DNA of 64,000 bases from Anaerolineales bacterium (GCA_016744335.1 JADGEO010000007.1:1-64000), one strand, 5' to 3'; positions 54,579 through 61,712 are shown, counted from the stretch's first letter. Notes: generated by a model not told the origin, from the letters alone. Program-made: numbers and translations.

Positions 54579-54641
54579 AACTATAAAATCCTTTTCGATG
54601 TAATGCGTGAGTCTCTGTGTTCAAAAAATGCCGAAATTAAA

Positions 54642-54673
54642 CAAAAAGCCACGATGCTGTGCGCACCGTGGCT
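54642..54673 (-). terminator. Terminator of the 24-codon gene
   Basis: AGCCACG (54647-54653) and CGTGGCT (54667-54673) form a perfect 7-bp stem with a 13-nt loop. On the minus strand it is followed by TTTTTGTTT. It begins 27 nt after the stop of the small gene at 54701-54775. Confidence 0.8.
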
Positions 54674-54700
54674 AAAAAGACGAGAATATAGATTCTTTCT

Positions 54701-54775
54701 TTAAAGAGGGATAGGCGCACTACGATTAAGTGAGTTATCAACAATAACAGGGATAAAAAGTTTTTGAGTTGTCAT
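54701..54775 (-). CDS. 24-residue small protein with its own promoter and terminator
   Basis: An ATG frame of 24 codons beginning MTTQKLFIPV and ending NRSAPIPL, then TAA. It is preceded by a full AAGGAG 9 nt from the ATG, by a TTGACT-17 bp-TAAACT promoter, and followed after 27 nt by a terminator. This complete set of signals makes a real micro-gene likely, although no homologue is known to me. The peptide has a hydrophobic core (LFIPVIV) and polar C-terminal half with two prolines at the end. It is neither a membrane helix nor a run of regulatory codons. It could be a small regulator, a toxin-like peptide or the coding part of a dual-function RNA. Confidence 0.6.
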   Translation of the reverse strand: MTTQKLFIPVIVDNSLNRSAPIPL

Positions 54776-54822
54776 TTTAGTGCGCTCCTTTTTAAAATTT
54801 ACTTCCGAGAAAGTATGTAAAG

Positions 54823-54851
54823 AGTTTATCATTTTGAGATGGGCGAGTCAA
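54823..54851 (-). promoter_or_regulatory. Sigma-70-type promoter of the 24-codon gene
   Basis: On the minus strand TTGACT (54846-54851) and TAAACT (54823-54828) are separated by exactly 17 bp. They match consensus at 5 and 4 positions. Transcription would begin near 54816, about 40 nt before the ATG. Confidence 0.6.
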
Positions 54852-54870
54852 ATGGAATCTGTGAAAAAAA

Positions 54871-54900
54871 ATGCAAAAAGAAAACTTCTTCTTTTTGCAT
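54871..54900 (-). terminator. 12-bp perfect inverted repeat with a T-run, upstream of the NYN gene
   Basis: ATGCAAAAAGAA (54871-54882) and TTCTTTTTGCAT (54889-54900) form a perfect stem with a 6-nt loop. On the minus strand it is followed by eight T, so it can stop antisense transcription coming from the NYN gene. It also lies immediately upstream of the NYN gene's TATAAT, where it could act as an operator. Both readings are open. Confidence 0.6.
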
Positions 54901-54912
54901 CGCAAAGCCGTG

Positions 54913-54918
54913 TATAAT
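54913..54918 (+). promoter_or_regulatory. -10 box for a leaderless NYN mRNA
   Basis: A perfect TATAAT ends 7 nt before the ATG at 54926, so the transcript should start at or within a base or two of the start codon. There is no ribosome binding site, which agrees with leaderless translation. Confidence 0.55.
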
Positions 54919-54925
54919 AGTGTCT

Positions 54926-55687
54926 ATGACTGAAACTAATAATATAACTCGTCGCCGCATTAGTATTTTGATTGATGGTGACAACGCACAAGCCAAACTG
55001 CTTCCGCAGATGTTGGCTGAAACCAGCAAATATGGGCAGGTAACGATTCGTAGAATTTACGGGGATTGGACAACCGCCAGTATGAATTCATGGAAGAAAG
55101 TCTTGAATAATCATGCTGTGCAGCCAGTACAACAATTCCGTTATACGATTGGCAAAAACGCGACAGATAGCGCAATGATTATTGACGCGATGGACATTCT
55201 CCATTCAGAGCATGTGAGCGGATTTTGCCTCGTCTCCAGTGATAGCGACTATACGCGTTTAGCGACTCGCATCCGTGAAGCCGGCATTTTTGTAATGGGC
55301 ATTGGTGAAAAGAAAACTCCCAGACCTTTTGTTAACGCCTGTGACCTTTTTGTTTTCACCGAAAATCTTGCGCCTAAAAAGAAACCCGCTCCCCGAACGC
55401 GCACCAGTAGCTCTTCTAAACCACAAAAGCCAGCACCGAAACCTGTAAAAGACCCAGAGCCAATTCCATTGCTCAAACAGGCATTTGAAATTGCTGTCCG
55501 CGAAGATGGGTGGGCATCTATGGCAATGCTAGGCAACGCGCTCTATCAAATTGATCCCAGTTTTGACCCGCGTACTTATGGGCACGGTCAGCTTTCGAGA
55601 TTAATTGGAAAGTATAAAAAGTATTTTGAACTACGCACCCAAGATAGCAACGGCACGACTTTATTCCATGTGAAGTTGAAAGAATGA
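54926..55687 (+). CDS. NYN-domain ribonuclease-like protein with C-terminal LOTUS (OST-HTH) domain
   Basis: A 253-residue protein. The NYN/PIN-like domain (about 8-145) has the acidic residues of the nuclease pocket: ISILIDGDNAQ, KNATDSAMIIDAMD and LVSSDSDYTRL. A Lys/Pro/Ser-rich linker (about 147-175) follows. The C-terminal LOTUS-type winged helix (about 178-253) starts LLKQAFEIAVREDGWASMAMLGNAL and contains YGHGQLSRLIGKYKKYFELR. The arrangement is that of bacterial LabA/MARF1-like proteins, in which NYN cuts RNA and LOTUS binds it. A start at 54839 would add 29 unrelated residues that run through the hairpin and the -10 box, so 54926 is chosen. It appears to be monocistronic. Confidence 0.9.
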   Translation: MTETNNITRRRISILIDGDNAQAKLLPQMLAETSKYGQVTIRRIYGDWTTASMNSWKKVLNNHAVQPVQQFRYTIGKNATDSAMIIDAMDILHSEHVSGFCLVSSDSDYTRLATRIREAGIFVMGIGEKKTPRPFVNACDLFVFTENLAPKKKPAPRTRTSSSSKPQKPAPKPVKDPEPIPLLKQAFEIAVREDGWASMAMLGNALYQIDPSFDPRTYGHGQLSRLIGKYKKYFELRTQDSNGTTLFHVKLKE

Positions 55688-55715
55688 AGTGAAACGTGAT
55701 AAGTGAAACGTAAAA

Positions 55716-55744
55716 AGGCTTCCCAGTTGCTGGGGAGCCTTTTT
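55716..55744 (+). terminator. Bidirectional terminator between convergent genes
   Basis: AGGCTTCCCAG and CTGGGGAGCCT (one G-T pair) form an 11-bp stem with a TTG loop, T-run after it and A-run before it. It serves the NYN gene from the left and the glycosyltransferase from the right. Confidence 0.9.
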
Positions 55745-55767
55745 CTTTTGCCCCTTTATCACCCTTG

Positions 55768-57012
55768 TTACTCTTCCTCCCCCTGCACTTCCTCATAAAC
55801 ATCTACAATCCTAGCCGCAATCTTCTCCCACGCATATTGCTTCGCATAGCCAGCGGCGTTTTCACCCATTTTTTTTCTCAACTCACAATCGCCCAATAAC
55901 GCGCCCAGTTTTTCAGCCAATACCTTTGGCGAATCAAAGGGGACATGGTAGCCCGTCTCACCATCTTTGACTAAATACGCCAATCCGCCCACCTGCGAAG
56001 CGATAACGGGGGTTCCGCAAGCCATCGCTTCTAAAGCCACCATCCCAAAAGATTCATAATGTGAGGGCATCAATAAAACCTCCGCCGCCGAATAATAATA
56101 GGGGAGTGTATCTTGCGCGCGTTTTCCCAAAAAGAGTGCCATTTGCCCTAAACAAAGTTCATTGCACAAGCCTTGTAAGTGTGCCATTTCTTCCGTTATT
56201 TCTTCTGGCGCGGCATCGGGTTCTCCGCCAATAATTGCCACATAAAAGGGGTGCGCCGCGTCGTGCATGCCCAGCATTGAAACGGCCTTCATCAGCGTAT
56301 CAATCCCCTTTAGCGGCTCAATTCTGCCTACAAAAAGAGCCATACAATCATCGGGAGAAACACCAATATAATCTCGTGCCTCATCTTTGGGGATGGGGTA
56401 AAAATGCTCGGTATCTACACCGGGGGGGATGACGGCCATCTTGCTCGCGTTTGCCTGATATAAAAATTGGAGTTGCGATTTTTCAGCAGGTGTGGCGACA
56501 ATAATCCGATTCGCGCGTGTAATAACTTGCTTCTCACCATCAACGCGGTACGGTCCCTCACGTTCAGATTCACTACGCGCGATCCGATTCTTCATTGCAC
56601 CCAAAGTATGAAACATGTGAACTATTGGCACATCCCAAGCATCTTTCAGCATTCCCGCCGCGATGCCAGACAGCCAATAATGAGAATGGATCACGTCATA
56701 GTGCAAGTCTTTTTCTGCGGCAAACTGTTGGATGCCCGCAACAAAGTCGGGGAGATGCTCAGCAAGTTTCATTTTGGGGAGTGGCACCTCTTCCCCAGCG
56801 GGGATGTGAACGACGCGATTGCCAAATCCTAAATCGTGTAGAACATGTGGCACATGCTCGTCTTGTGAGCGGGTGAAAACATCTACATGGATTCCCATCC
56901 GCCCTAATTGTCGCGTCAAATCTCGGACGTAGACGTTCATCCCGCCGGTGTCTTTGCCGCCTAGTGTTGCGAGGGGGCAGGTGTGATAGGAGAGCATGGC
57001 TATTCGGAGCAT
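55768..57012 (-). CDS. GT4-family glycosyltransferase, MshA/sucrose-phosphate-synthase-like
   Basis: A 414-residue retaining glycosyltransferase with two Rossmann domains (GT-B). The N-terminal nucleotide-acceptor loop is GGKDTGGMNVYVRDL (18-32). The phosphate-binding motif is GRIEPLKG at 229-236. The E-x7-E pair is Glu320 and Glu328 in ESFGMVALE. GMNVYVRDLxRxLxxxGxxVDVFTR is the pattern of MshA-type enzymes that transfer GlcNAc to inositol phosphate, but also of sucrose-phosphate synthases. The acceptor therefore cannot be settled. AGGGAAAAA lies before the ATG. The gene is alone on its strand between the NYN terminator and a repeat-rich gap. Confidence 0.92.
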   Translation of the reverse strand: MLRIAMLSYHTCPLATLGGKDTGGMNVYVRDLTRQLGRMGIHVDVFTRSQDEHVPHVLHDLGFGNRVVHIPAGEEVPLPKMKLAEHLPDFVAGIQQFAAEKDLHYDVIHSHYWLSGIAAGMLKDAWDVPIVHMFHTLGAMKNRIARSESEREGPYRVDGEKQVITRANRIIVATPAEKSQLQFLYQANASKMAVIPPGVDTEHFYPIPKDEARDYIGVSPDDCMALFVGRIEPLKGIDTLMKAVSMLGMHDAAHPFYVAIIGGEPDAAPEEITEEMAHLQGLCNELCLGQMALFLGKRAQDTLPYYYSAAEVLLMPSHYESFGMVALEAMACGTPVIASQVGGLAYLVKDGETGYHVPFDSPKVLAEKLGALLGDCELRKKMGENAAGYAKQYAWEKIAARIVDVYEEVQGEEE

Positions 57013-57077
57013 GATTTTTCCCTTTTAGATTTTGTGCCGCACTTTAGAGGGTGTTCCACGTTAAAGAGTTGCTGGTT

Positions 57078-57090
57078 GGCGGCACTCAAG
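57078..57090. repeat. GGCGGCACTCAAG repeat core in the 57013-57467 gap
   Basis: The 13-bp core is identical to 15737-15749. Around it the 455-bp gap upstream of the glycosyltransferase also holds a MITE-like element (57267-57377) and the promoter of the reductase gene (57427-57435). The remainder (57100-57260) is AT-rich and shows nothing I can name. Confidence 0.45.
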
Positions 57091-57266
57091 TTGAGTTTAC
57101 GCGTGAGCTTGGTTTTCATCCCAGAGAATTCTAACGCATAATTATAGCGGGTAGACATTGGGTTGCTAGGGACTGAAATCTAAAAAATTTTGGTATTCTC
57201 GTAACGCAAGATTTATCTTGCTCATATCTTTTCAAAAAACTATGTTTTTTTGTTCAAGTACTTAAT

Positions 57267-57377
57267 AGACCTCTTGCAAAAGCCTGTTTTCTCTACGCTC
57301 CCAGTGCCGTCCTCGGCGCAGGCTTCTCTAAAGCACGCCGCCGAGGACGGCGGCTAGAGCACTTATGCAAGAGGTCT
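57267..57377. mobile_element. 111-bp MITE-like element
   Basis: AGACCTCTTGCA at 57267-57278 and its exact complement at 57366-57377 form 12-bp terminal inverted repeats, extending to 16 bp with one mismatch. AAT directly flanks both ends, a possible 3-bp target duplication. Inside, GCCGTCCTCGGCG (57306-57318) and its complement (57339-57351) form a second perfect 13-bp palindrome. There is no coding capacity. The termini resemble those of IS5-type elements, so it would need a transposase in trans. Confidence 0.65.
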
Positions 57378-57426
57378 AATATAGGAGAAAAATCAGAAAA
57401 AGAAAGGAAGGACGTTAATAATTTTT

Positions 57427-57435
57427 TGTTATAAT
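57427..57435 (+). promoter_or_regulatory. Extended -10 promoter of the reductase gene
   Basis: TGTTATAAT gives a full TATAAT with the extended TG. It lies 32 nt upstream of the ATG and 50 bp beyond the MITE-like element. The AAGGAG ribosome binding site is in the leader. Confidence 0.6.
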
Positions 57436-57467
57436 TGTGATAATACTTACTAAAAGGAGATTTTTGT

Positions 57468-58265
57468 ATGGAATCTAAATATAACGCTACTGTTATTGGC
57501 AAAATTATGATTACGCCCGATATTATGGTTTTACGAGTTAATGCAGATAACCCGCGTGCTGAATTTGAATCGGGGCAGTATACGGTGCTTGGGCTTTATG
57601 GACACGAAGTGCGTTCTTTGAATTCAGAGGCAGAGCATAAATTTAGCCCTAATGATAAGTTGATTAGACGTGCTTATTCTATTGCTTCGCATCGCGCGGC
57701 GAGTAACGAGCTTGAGTTTTATATCTCTCAGGTTAAAGATGGGCAATTAACGCCCCGAGTTTTTGGTCTTGAACAAGGGGATCGTCTTTTTGTTGGCGAG
57801 AAAATTGTGGGGATGTTTAAGCTCTCAGATACGCCAAAGGGGATGGATATTGTGATGGTGGCAACGGGTACTGGTGTTGCGCCTTATATTAGTTTTTTGC
57901 GTTCTCATATTGCAGAAAATAGCGATATTAATATGGCGGTGATTCACGGTGCCGCGCATCAATGGGATTTGGGCTATTATAGCGAATTAAGTTTTCTTGC
58001 TAGCACTTTTCCGAATTTTCATTATTTCCCTACGCTTACAGATGCAGATGAAACTTGGCAGGGGCATAAATTATGGATTGAGGAAATGCTAGAGCAGGGG
58101 ATATTGGCTAGTGAGGCAAATATAGCTATAGCCCCCGAAAAAACACACTTTTTCTTATGCGGTAATCCTAAAATGGCAAAAGGTATTTCTGCTTGGTTGG
58201 GGCAATATGAATATATAAAACATTCTCGTAAAGCCCCTGGGGCATTGCATGTAGAAGAGTTTTAG
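57468..58265 (+). CDS. fpr: Ferredoxin/flavodoxin-NADP(+) reductase
   Basis: A 265-residue flavoenzyme that would pass electrons between NADPH and ferredoxin or flavodoxin. The FAD domain has RRAYSIAS (RxYS at 68-71) and the NADP domain has ATGTGVAPYISFLRSH (GTGVAP at 134-139) and FFLCGNPKM. The C-terminus ends GALHVEEF, like the bacterial Fpr subclass. One loop (RSLNSEAEHKFSPNDK, about 49-64) is longer than in the proteobacterial enzyme. AAGGAG lies 8 nt before the ATG. It is a single gene, with a hairpin shortly after its stop. Confidence 0.93.
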   Translation: MESKYNATVIGKIMITPDIMVLRVNADNPRAEFESGQYTVLGLYGHEVRSLNSEAEHKFSPNDKLIRRAYSIASHRAASNELEFYISQVKDGQLTPRVFGLEQGDRLFVGEKIVGMFKLSDTPKGMDIVMVATGTGVAPYISFLRSHIAENSDINMAVIHGAAHQWDLGYYSELSFLASTFPNFHYFPTLTDADETWQGHKLWIEEMLEQGILASEANIAIAPEKTHFFLCGNPKMAKGISAWLGQYEYIKHSRKAPGALHVEEF

Positions 58266-58277
58266 TCGCAGATTTTA

Positions 58278-58320
58278 GACCTAAGACATCGGCTTTAAGT
58301 TTTTGCTTATGTCTTAGGTC
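58278..58320 (+). repeat. 12-bp perfect inverted repeat after the reductase gene
   Basis: GACCTAAGACAT (58278-58289) and ATGTCTTAGGTC (58309-58320) are perfect complements 19 nt apart. No T-run follows, so it is a weak terminator at best. The AGACCTAAGA core recurs in an inverted pair at 60346-60532. Confidence 0.55.
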
Positions 58321-58337
58321 GGACTGTTGAATTTTTC

Positions 58338-58366
58338 TTGGCAGTTATAAACTGTGCTGGTATAAT
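58338..58366 (+). promoter_or_regulatory. Strong promoter of tRNA-Thr
   Basis: TTGGCA (58338-58343), 17 bp, then TATAAT (58361-58366) with an extended TG. Transcription would start near 58373, about 11 nt before the tRNA 5' end. Confidence 0.88.
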
Positions 58367-58383
58367 CTCGCCGCTAAGAAAAC

Positions 58384-58456
58384 GCCACCGTAGCTCAGTT
58401 GGTAGAGCAGACGCTTCGTAAGCGCCAGGTCATGGGTTCGACTCCCATCGGTGGCT
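58384..58456 (+). tRNA. tRNA-Thr (anticodon CGU)
   Basis: The 73-nt cloverleaf has acceptor stem GCCACCG/CGGTGGC, D arm GCTCAGTTGGTAGAGC, anticodon loop TTCGTAA (anticodon CGU, reading ACG) and T arm ATGGG-TTCGACT-CCCAT. The anticodon stem GACGC/GCGCC has one A-C mismatch at the second pair. The discriminator base is T and CCA is not encoded. It has its own promoter and a terminator 5 nt downstream, so it is a stand-alone unit. Confidence 0.96.
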
Positions 58457-58461
58457 CAAAT

Positions 58462-58492
58462 AAAACGGGCGACTAATTTAGTCGCCCGTTTT
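58462..58492 (+). terminator. Bidirectional terminator of tRNA-Thr and metG
   Basis: AAAACGGGCGACT (58462-58474) and AGTCGCCCGTTTT (58480-58492) form a perfect 13-bp stem with a 5-nt loop. It ends the tRNA unit on the plus strand and, with the A-run as T-run, metG on the minus strand. Confidence 0.92.
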
Positions 58493-58526
58493 GATTCCCC
58501 ATTTTCAATTTTTGATTTGTTTTATC

Positions 58527-60326
58527 CTACCCCAACCGCGCTCTTTCTTCCTCAACAATCTCTTTATCTAATTTCTTAAACAGCGGTTTAGGCTTATTAA
58601 ATGCCGCGCCAGGTTTCAACTCACTCGGTTTCCATTGCAAACCCTCTACGCCTTTATAGCGCAAAACGGTGTGTTCGCCGAGTGCGTCTTCTACATTTTC
58701 TATAAATTGCTCGCCAAAGAGTGGTGTTTGGTAGCCAAAAATTTGATTTAGTTTTTCGCTAGTGAAAGGCAAGAAGGGTGCGAAGATTGTTTTTAGGGAA
58801 TCTATCGCTTTTAGGGCGGTGTAGACGGTTTTTCCCGCTTCTTCTTTATCTACCTTGAGTTCTTTCCACGGGGCAGAGGTGTCGAGATATTTATTGACTT
58901 CTGTTGCCAGTCTCATCGCTTCGTTTAGGGCGGCACGAATTTTGACGGCTTCGAGCAAATCGCCTACTTTTTCAAATCCCGTGTTCATAGTGGCAAGCAA
59001 GTGGAGGTCAGGTTCGCGTAGGGGCAGAGGCTCGCCCTCGTCCGTGCCAAAATCAGGGATTTTGCCATCCCAGTGTTTGTAGCAGAATGAAAGCACACGA
59101 TTCGCCAAATTTCCCCAATTTGCAACCAATTCATTATTATTATGGGCGAGGAAGAACTCCCAATCCCAGTCTGAATCTTTGGATTCGGGCATGTTTACGG
59201 TGAGGTAATAGCGCAGGGCATCGGGGTCGTAGCGGGTGAGGGCATCGCGTCCCCAGACTGCCCAGTTTTTGCTTCCGCTAATTTTTTTGCCTTCAAGATT
59301 CATAAATTGGTTGGCAGGCACATCGTGGGGAAGAGTCAAGTTTTTCTCTTCGCCAGTGAATTTTTGCATAAATGCTGTGCCTGCGCCCATAAGTTCGGCG
59401 GGCCAAAGTGCGGTGTGGAAGAAGATATTATCTTTGCCTATAAAATGAATTTGGCGCGCATCGGGGTTGGTCCACCAATCTTGCCACGCATCGGGCGTTT
59501 GATTGATTTGGGATAGTTCGATGGGCGCAGAGAGATAGCCAATAACTGCCTCAAACCAAACATAGAGACATTTTCCCGCCCAATTTTCATCATCTACGGG
59601 GACGGGGATGCCCCAATCGAGGTCGCGGGTGATGGGGCGGGGGAGCAAGCCTTGAGATTCGATTTTATTGAGCGATTCGCCCAATACGGTATCGCGCATG
59701 TGGGCGGAACGCTCACGCAGAAAATCGGCGACTTTTGGCTCTAATTTTGAGAGATCGAGATAAAAATGCTCTGTTTCTCGGAGTTCGAGCGTATCGCCAC
59801 TTTTTGCATGGGGATTTTTCAATTTGGCAGGTTCTAGCACATTGCCGCAAGCATCGCATTGGTCAGAGCGTGCGCCATCTTCTCCGCAGATATAGCAAGT
59901 GCCTTCTACATAGCGGTCGGGGAGAAAACGGTTTGCTTCTGGTGAAAACCATTGCATGGATTTTTTGGGGTAGAGATAGGCATTTTCTTTGAGGGCTAAA
60001 AACATGGTTTGCGCTACTTTATGATGGTTTTCTGTGTGTGTGGTGGTGAAAATATCGTAGCTGATTCCCATTTGCTGAAAAAGCTCTAGAAAACCTTCGT
60101 GAAAGCGTTTATAAACTTTTTCTGGGGTAGTCCCTTCATCTTCTGCGCGCAAAGTGACAGGAGTGCCGTGCGAATCGGTGCCACTTACCATTACTACATT
60201 GCGCCCCTTTAGGCGATGATAACGGGCAATAATATCACCCGACAAGTGTGAGCCAGTGATATTCCCGACATGGATTTCTGCGTTGGCGTAGGGCCACGCG
60301 ATGGCAATTAAGACGTTTTCGGTCAT
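58527..60326 (-). CDS. metG: Methionyl-tRNA synthetase
   Basis: A 599-residue class I synthetase that charges tRNA-Met. The HIGH-type motif is HVGN at 19-22, the KMSKS-type loop is KISGS at 348-352, and the zinc knuckle uses Cys144, Cys147, Cys157 and Cys160. The anticodon-binding helical domain follows (about 390-540). There is no C-terminal EMAP-like dimerisation domain, so it is the short form. GGAG lies 8 nt before the ATG. The upstream gap carries inverted copies of a dispersed repeat. Confidence 0.97.
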   Translation of the reverse strand: MTENVLIAIAWPYANAEIHVGNITGSHLSGDIIARYHRLKGRNVVMVSGTDSHGTPVTLRAEDEGTTPEKVYKRFHEGFLELFQQMGISYDIFTTTHTENHHKVAQTMFLALKENAYLYPKKSMQWFSPEANRFLPDRYVEGTCYICGEDGARSDQCDACGNVLEPAKLKNPHAKSGDTLELRETEHFYLDLSKLEPKVADFLRERSAHMRDTVLGESLNKIESQGLLPRPITRDLDWGIPVPVDDENWAGKCLYVWFEAVIGYLSAPIELSQINQTPDAWQDWWTNPDARQIHFIGKDNIFFHTALWPAELMGAGTAFMQKFTGEEKNLTLPHDVPANQFMNLEGKKISGSKNWAVWGRDALTRYDPDALRYYLTVNMPESKDSDWDWEFFLAHNNNELVANWGNLANRVLSFCYKHWDGKIPDFGTDEGEPLPLREPDLHLLATMNTGFEKVGDLLEAVKIRAALNEAMRLATEVNKYLDTSAPWKELKVDKEEAGKTVYTALKAIDSLKTIFAPFLPFTSEKLNQIFGYQTPLFGEQFIENVEDALGEHTVLRYKGVEGLQWKPSELKPGAAFNKPKPLFKKLDKEIVEEERARLG

Positions 60327-60345
60327 TTGTGAAACTCCAGACTGT

Positions 60346-60532
60346 AGACTTGAGACCTAAGATGTAAGATTTTTGGTAGTGGCTAAAATTGACTGACGCT
60401 TGCTCCCTCTGTCCTTCGGACATCTTCTTCTTCGGGGGAAGGCTAGGAAGGGGGAAAGGTGCGATATATATATATTCATATCAATCAAAATTTTACCATT
60501 ACCAGATTTTTTAAGTCTTAGGTCTAAAGTCT
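60346..60532. repeat. 187-bp segment bounded by 17-bp inverted repeats
   Basis: The arms at 60346-60362 and 60516-60532 (cores AGACCTAAGA and TCTTAGGT) match as reverse complements at 16 of 17 positions. Between them lie a GTAGTGGCTAA motif, repeated at about 61655, and a CTGTCCTTCGGACATCT hairpin unit shared with the repeat near 10993. The element fills the gap between the terminator at 60541 and metG. No ORF of note is inside. Confidence 0.5.
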
Positions 60533-60540
60533 CTGAAAAA

Positions 60541-60571
60541 TAAAAAGGCTGTCCGATATTTTGGACAGCCT
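60541..60571 (-). terminator. Strong terminator downstream of the 26-codon ORF
   Basis: AGGCTGTCC (60546-60554) and GGACAGCCT (60563-60571) form a perfect 9-bp stem with an 8-nt loop, followed on the minus strand by TTTTTATTTTT. It closes the unit that starts with the receiver-like gene at 61462. Confidence 0.9.
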
Positions 60572-60593
60572 CTGTTGAATAGACTTGCGTTTA

Positions 60594-60674
60594 CTAACGC
60601 GCGCCTTCCAGCACTGCCCGTATGGAGCGGGGCATAGCCATATTTGCTAAGGAAGAAACGCGTTTTGTTTTCAT
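60594..60674 (-). CDS. Possible 26-residue basic micro-protein
   Basis: An ATG frame beginning MKTKRVSSL and ending AVLEGAR, between the stop of the membrane receiver gene (60713) and the terminator at 60541-60571. It has five basic and one acidic residues and no hydrophobic helix. An ATG two codons upstream (60680) is an alternative. The ribosome binding site is poor (AAAGGT about 20 nt away), so it may depend on read-through of ribosomes from the upstream gene. It may equally be untranslated 3' RNA. Confidence 0.35.
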   Translation of the reverse strand: MKTKRVSSLANMAMPRSIRAVLEGAR

Positions 60675-60712
60675 GAGCATTAGTTTACTATGAGCTACCT
60701 TTTGCGACAAGA

Positions 60713-61462
60713 TTAGTCACTGAGCAGTTTCAGCAACTCTGAAGGGGACGATGTAATAGCCGTTGCCCCAACATTGCGTGCCTTTGCCTTCATCTTCTCA
60801 TCTACTTCATCGGTATACATATAAATTGGCACATCATCATCCAATTCTCGAATAGAGCCGGCTAGTTCAAAACCTGCTTGGCAATTAGCTAAGGTTTTTC
60901 CTTCGTGACGGCAAGAATCAGAAATCACACAATCAAAAGCTCCGTGTTTAAAACGCGCTACAGCTTCTTTTGTGCCGGCCGCGGTTGAGACTGAAATACC
61001 TTGATAATGTAGGGAATCAATGAGGAACGCGTTATTTTTAGGATTATCGTCCACCCACAAAATATCGTTAATATTATCATCAATATCTAGCGTAACGCTC
61101 TCGGCGTTGGGCTTGCGTGCCACTCTCTGGGCATCTTCTGAGCGTCTAACATCTACCCGTCTATCCTCAAACCCCAACGTTTCTGCTGAGACTTCAGCCT
61201 TTGTGATGGGATTCCCTTTTCTTTCCATCTGGCGTTGTAATTCATTCACGCGAGTTTGCAAATCTTTAATCATATCCCCTTGCTGTTTGCTGAACTCATC
61301 CATATTGAGTTCCATTTCACCAATTTTAACGGTGAACTTGCGTGTTTCGCTTGATTTGATGAGTGCTTGGATGTTTTGTCTGAAACTGAGAAGAATAATG
61401 ATAACGATAATAGGCCATAATATAGTGGCAATGCTTTCAATGATGGGGGCGTATCCTTCCAT
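60713..61462 (-). CDS. Membrane-anchored degenerate receiver-domain protein
   Basis: A 249-residue protein: one N-terminal helix (about 10-27), a basic/acidic region with a coiled coil (about 52-82, QQGDMIKDLQTRVNELQRQME), a polar linker, and a receiver-like domain (about 132-248). The acidic pair is Asp138/Asp139 in ILWVDDNP and the phosphoacceptor position is Asp182 in CVISDSCRHEG. That aspartate is followed by an unusual loop with two cysteines. The Lys that normally ends the active site is missing (AITSSPS). It may be a pseudo-receiver that binds a partner at the membrane. No kinase is adjacent. The start has a GAGAGAAA-type site. Confidence 0.75.
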   Translation of the reverse strand: MEGYAPIIESIATILWPIIVIIILLSFRQNIQALIKSSETRKFTVKIGEMELNMDEFSKQQGDMIKDLQTRVNELQRQMERKGNPITKAEVSAETLGFEDRRVDVRRSEDAQRVARKPNAESVTLDIDDNINDILWVDDNPKNNAFLIDSLHYQGISVSTAAGTKEAVARFKHGAFDCVISDSCRHEGKTLANCQAGFELAGSIRELDDDVPIYMYTDEVDEKMKAKARNVGATAITSSPSELLKLLSD

Positions 61463-61712
61463 ATTTTTCTCTCCTATGAGTGAAGGGCAAAATGTGATTT
61501 GTGAGGGATTTCAATAATTGGTCGTGGTCTTGAACTAAGTGGGAATTTAGAGGCTGGAATCTCCCGATTTTAGGTTTTCAGCAAGAAACTAAAACCTAGA
61601 GACTTTGGTCTCCGCTTCTATGAAAAACTACTACCTAATAATAAATTTTTGGGTAGTGGCTAATTTTGCTCCCCCCTCAAAAAAATATATTTCACTCCTT
61701 CACGTTTTCTGT

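Noticed and set aside
61463..61712. Missing rpmF downstream of yceD
   Set aside because: Searched the minus strand for an L32-like start (MAVPKRR type); none is present, and the gap holds only repeat-like sequence.
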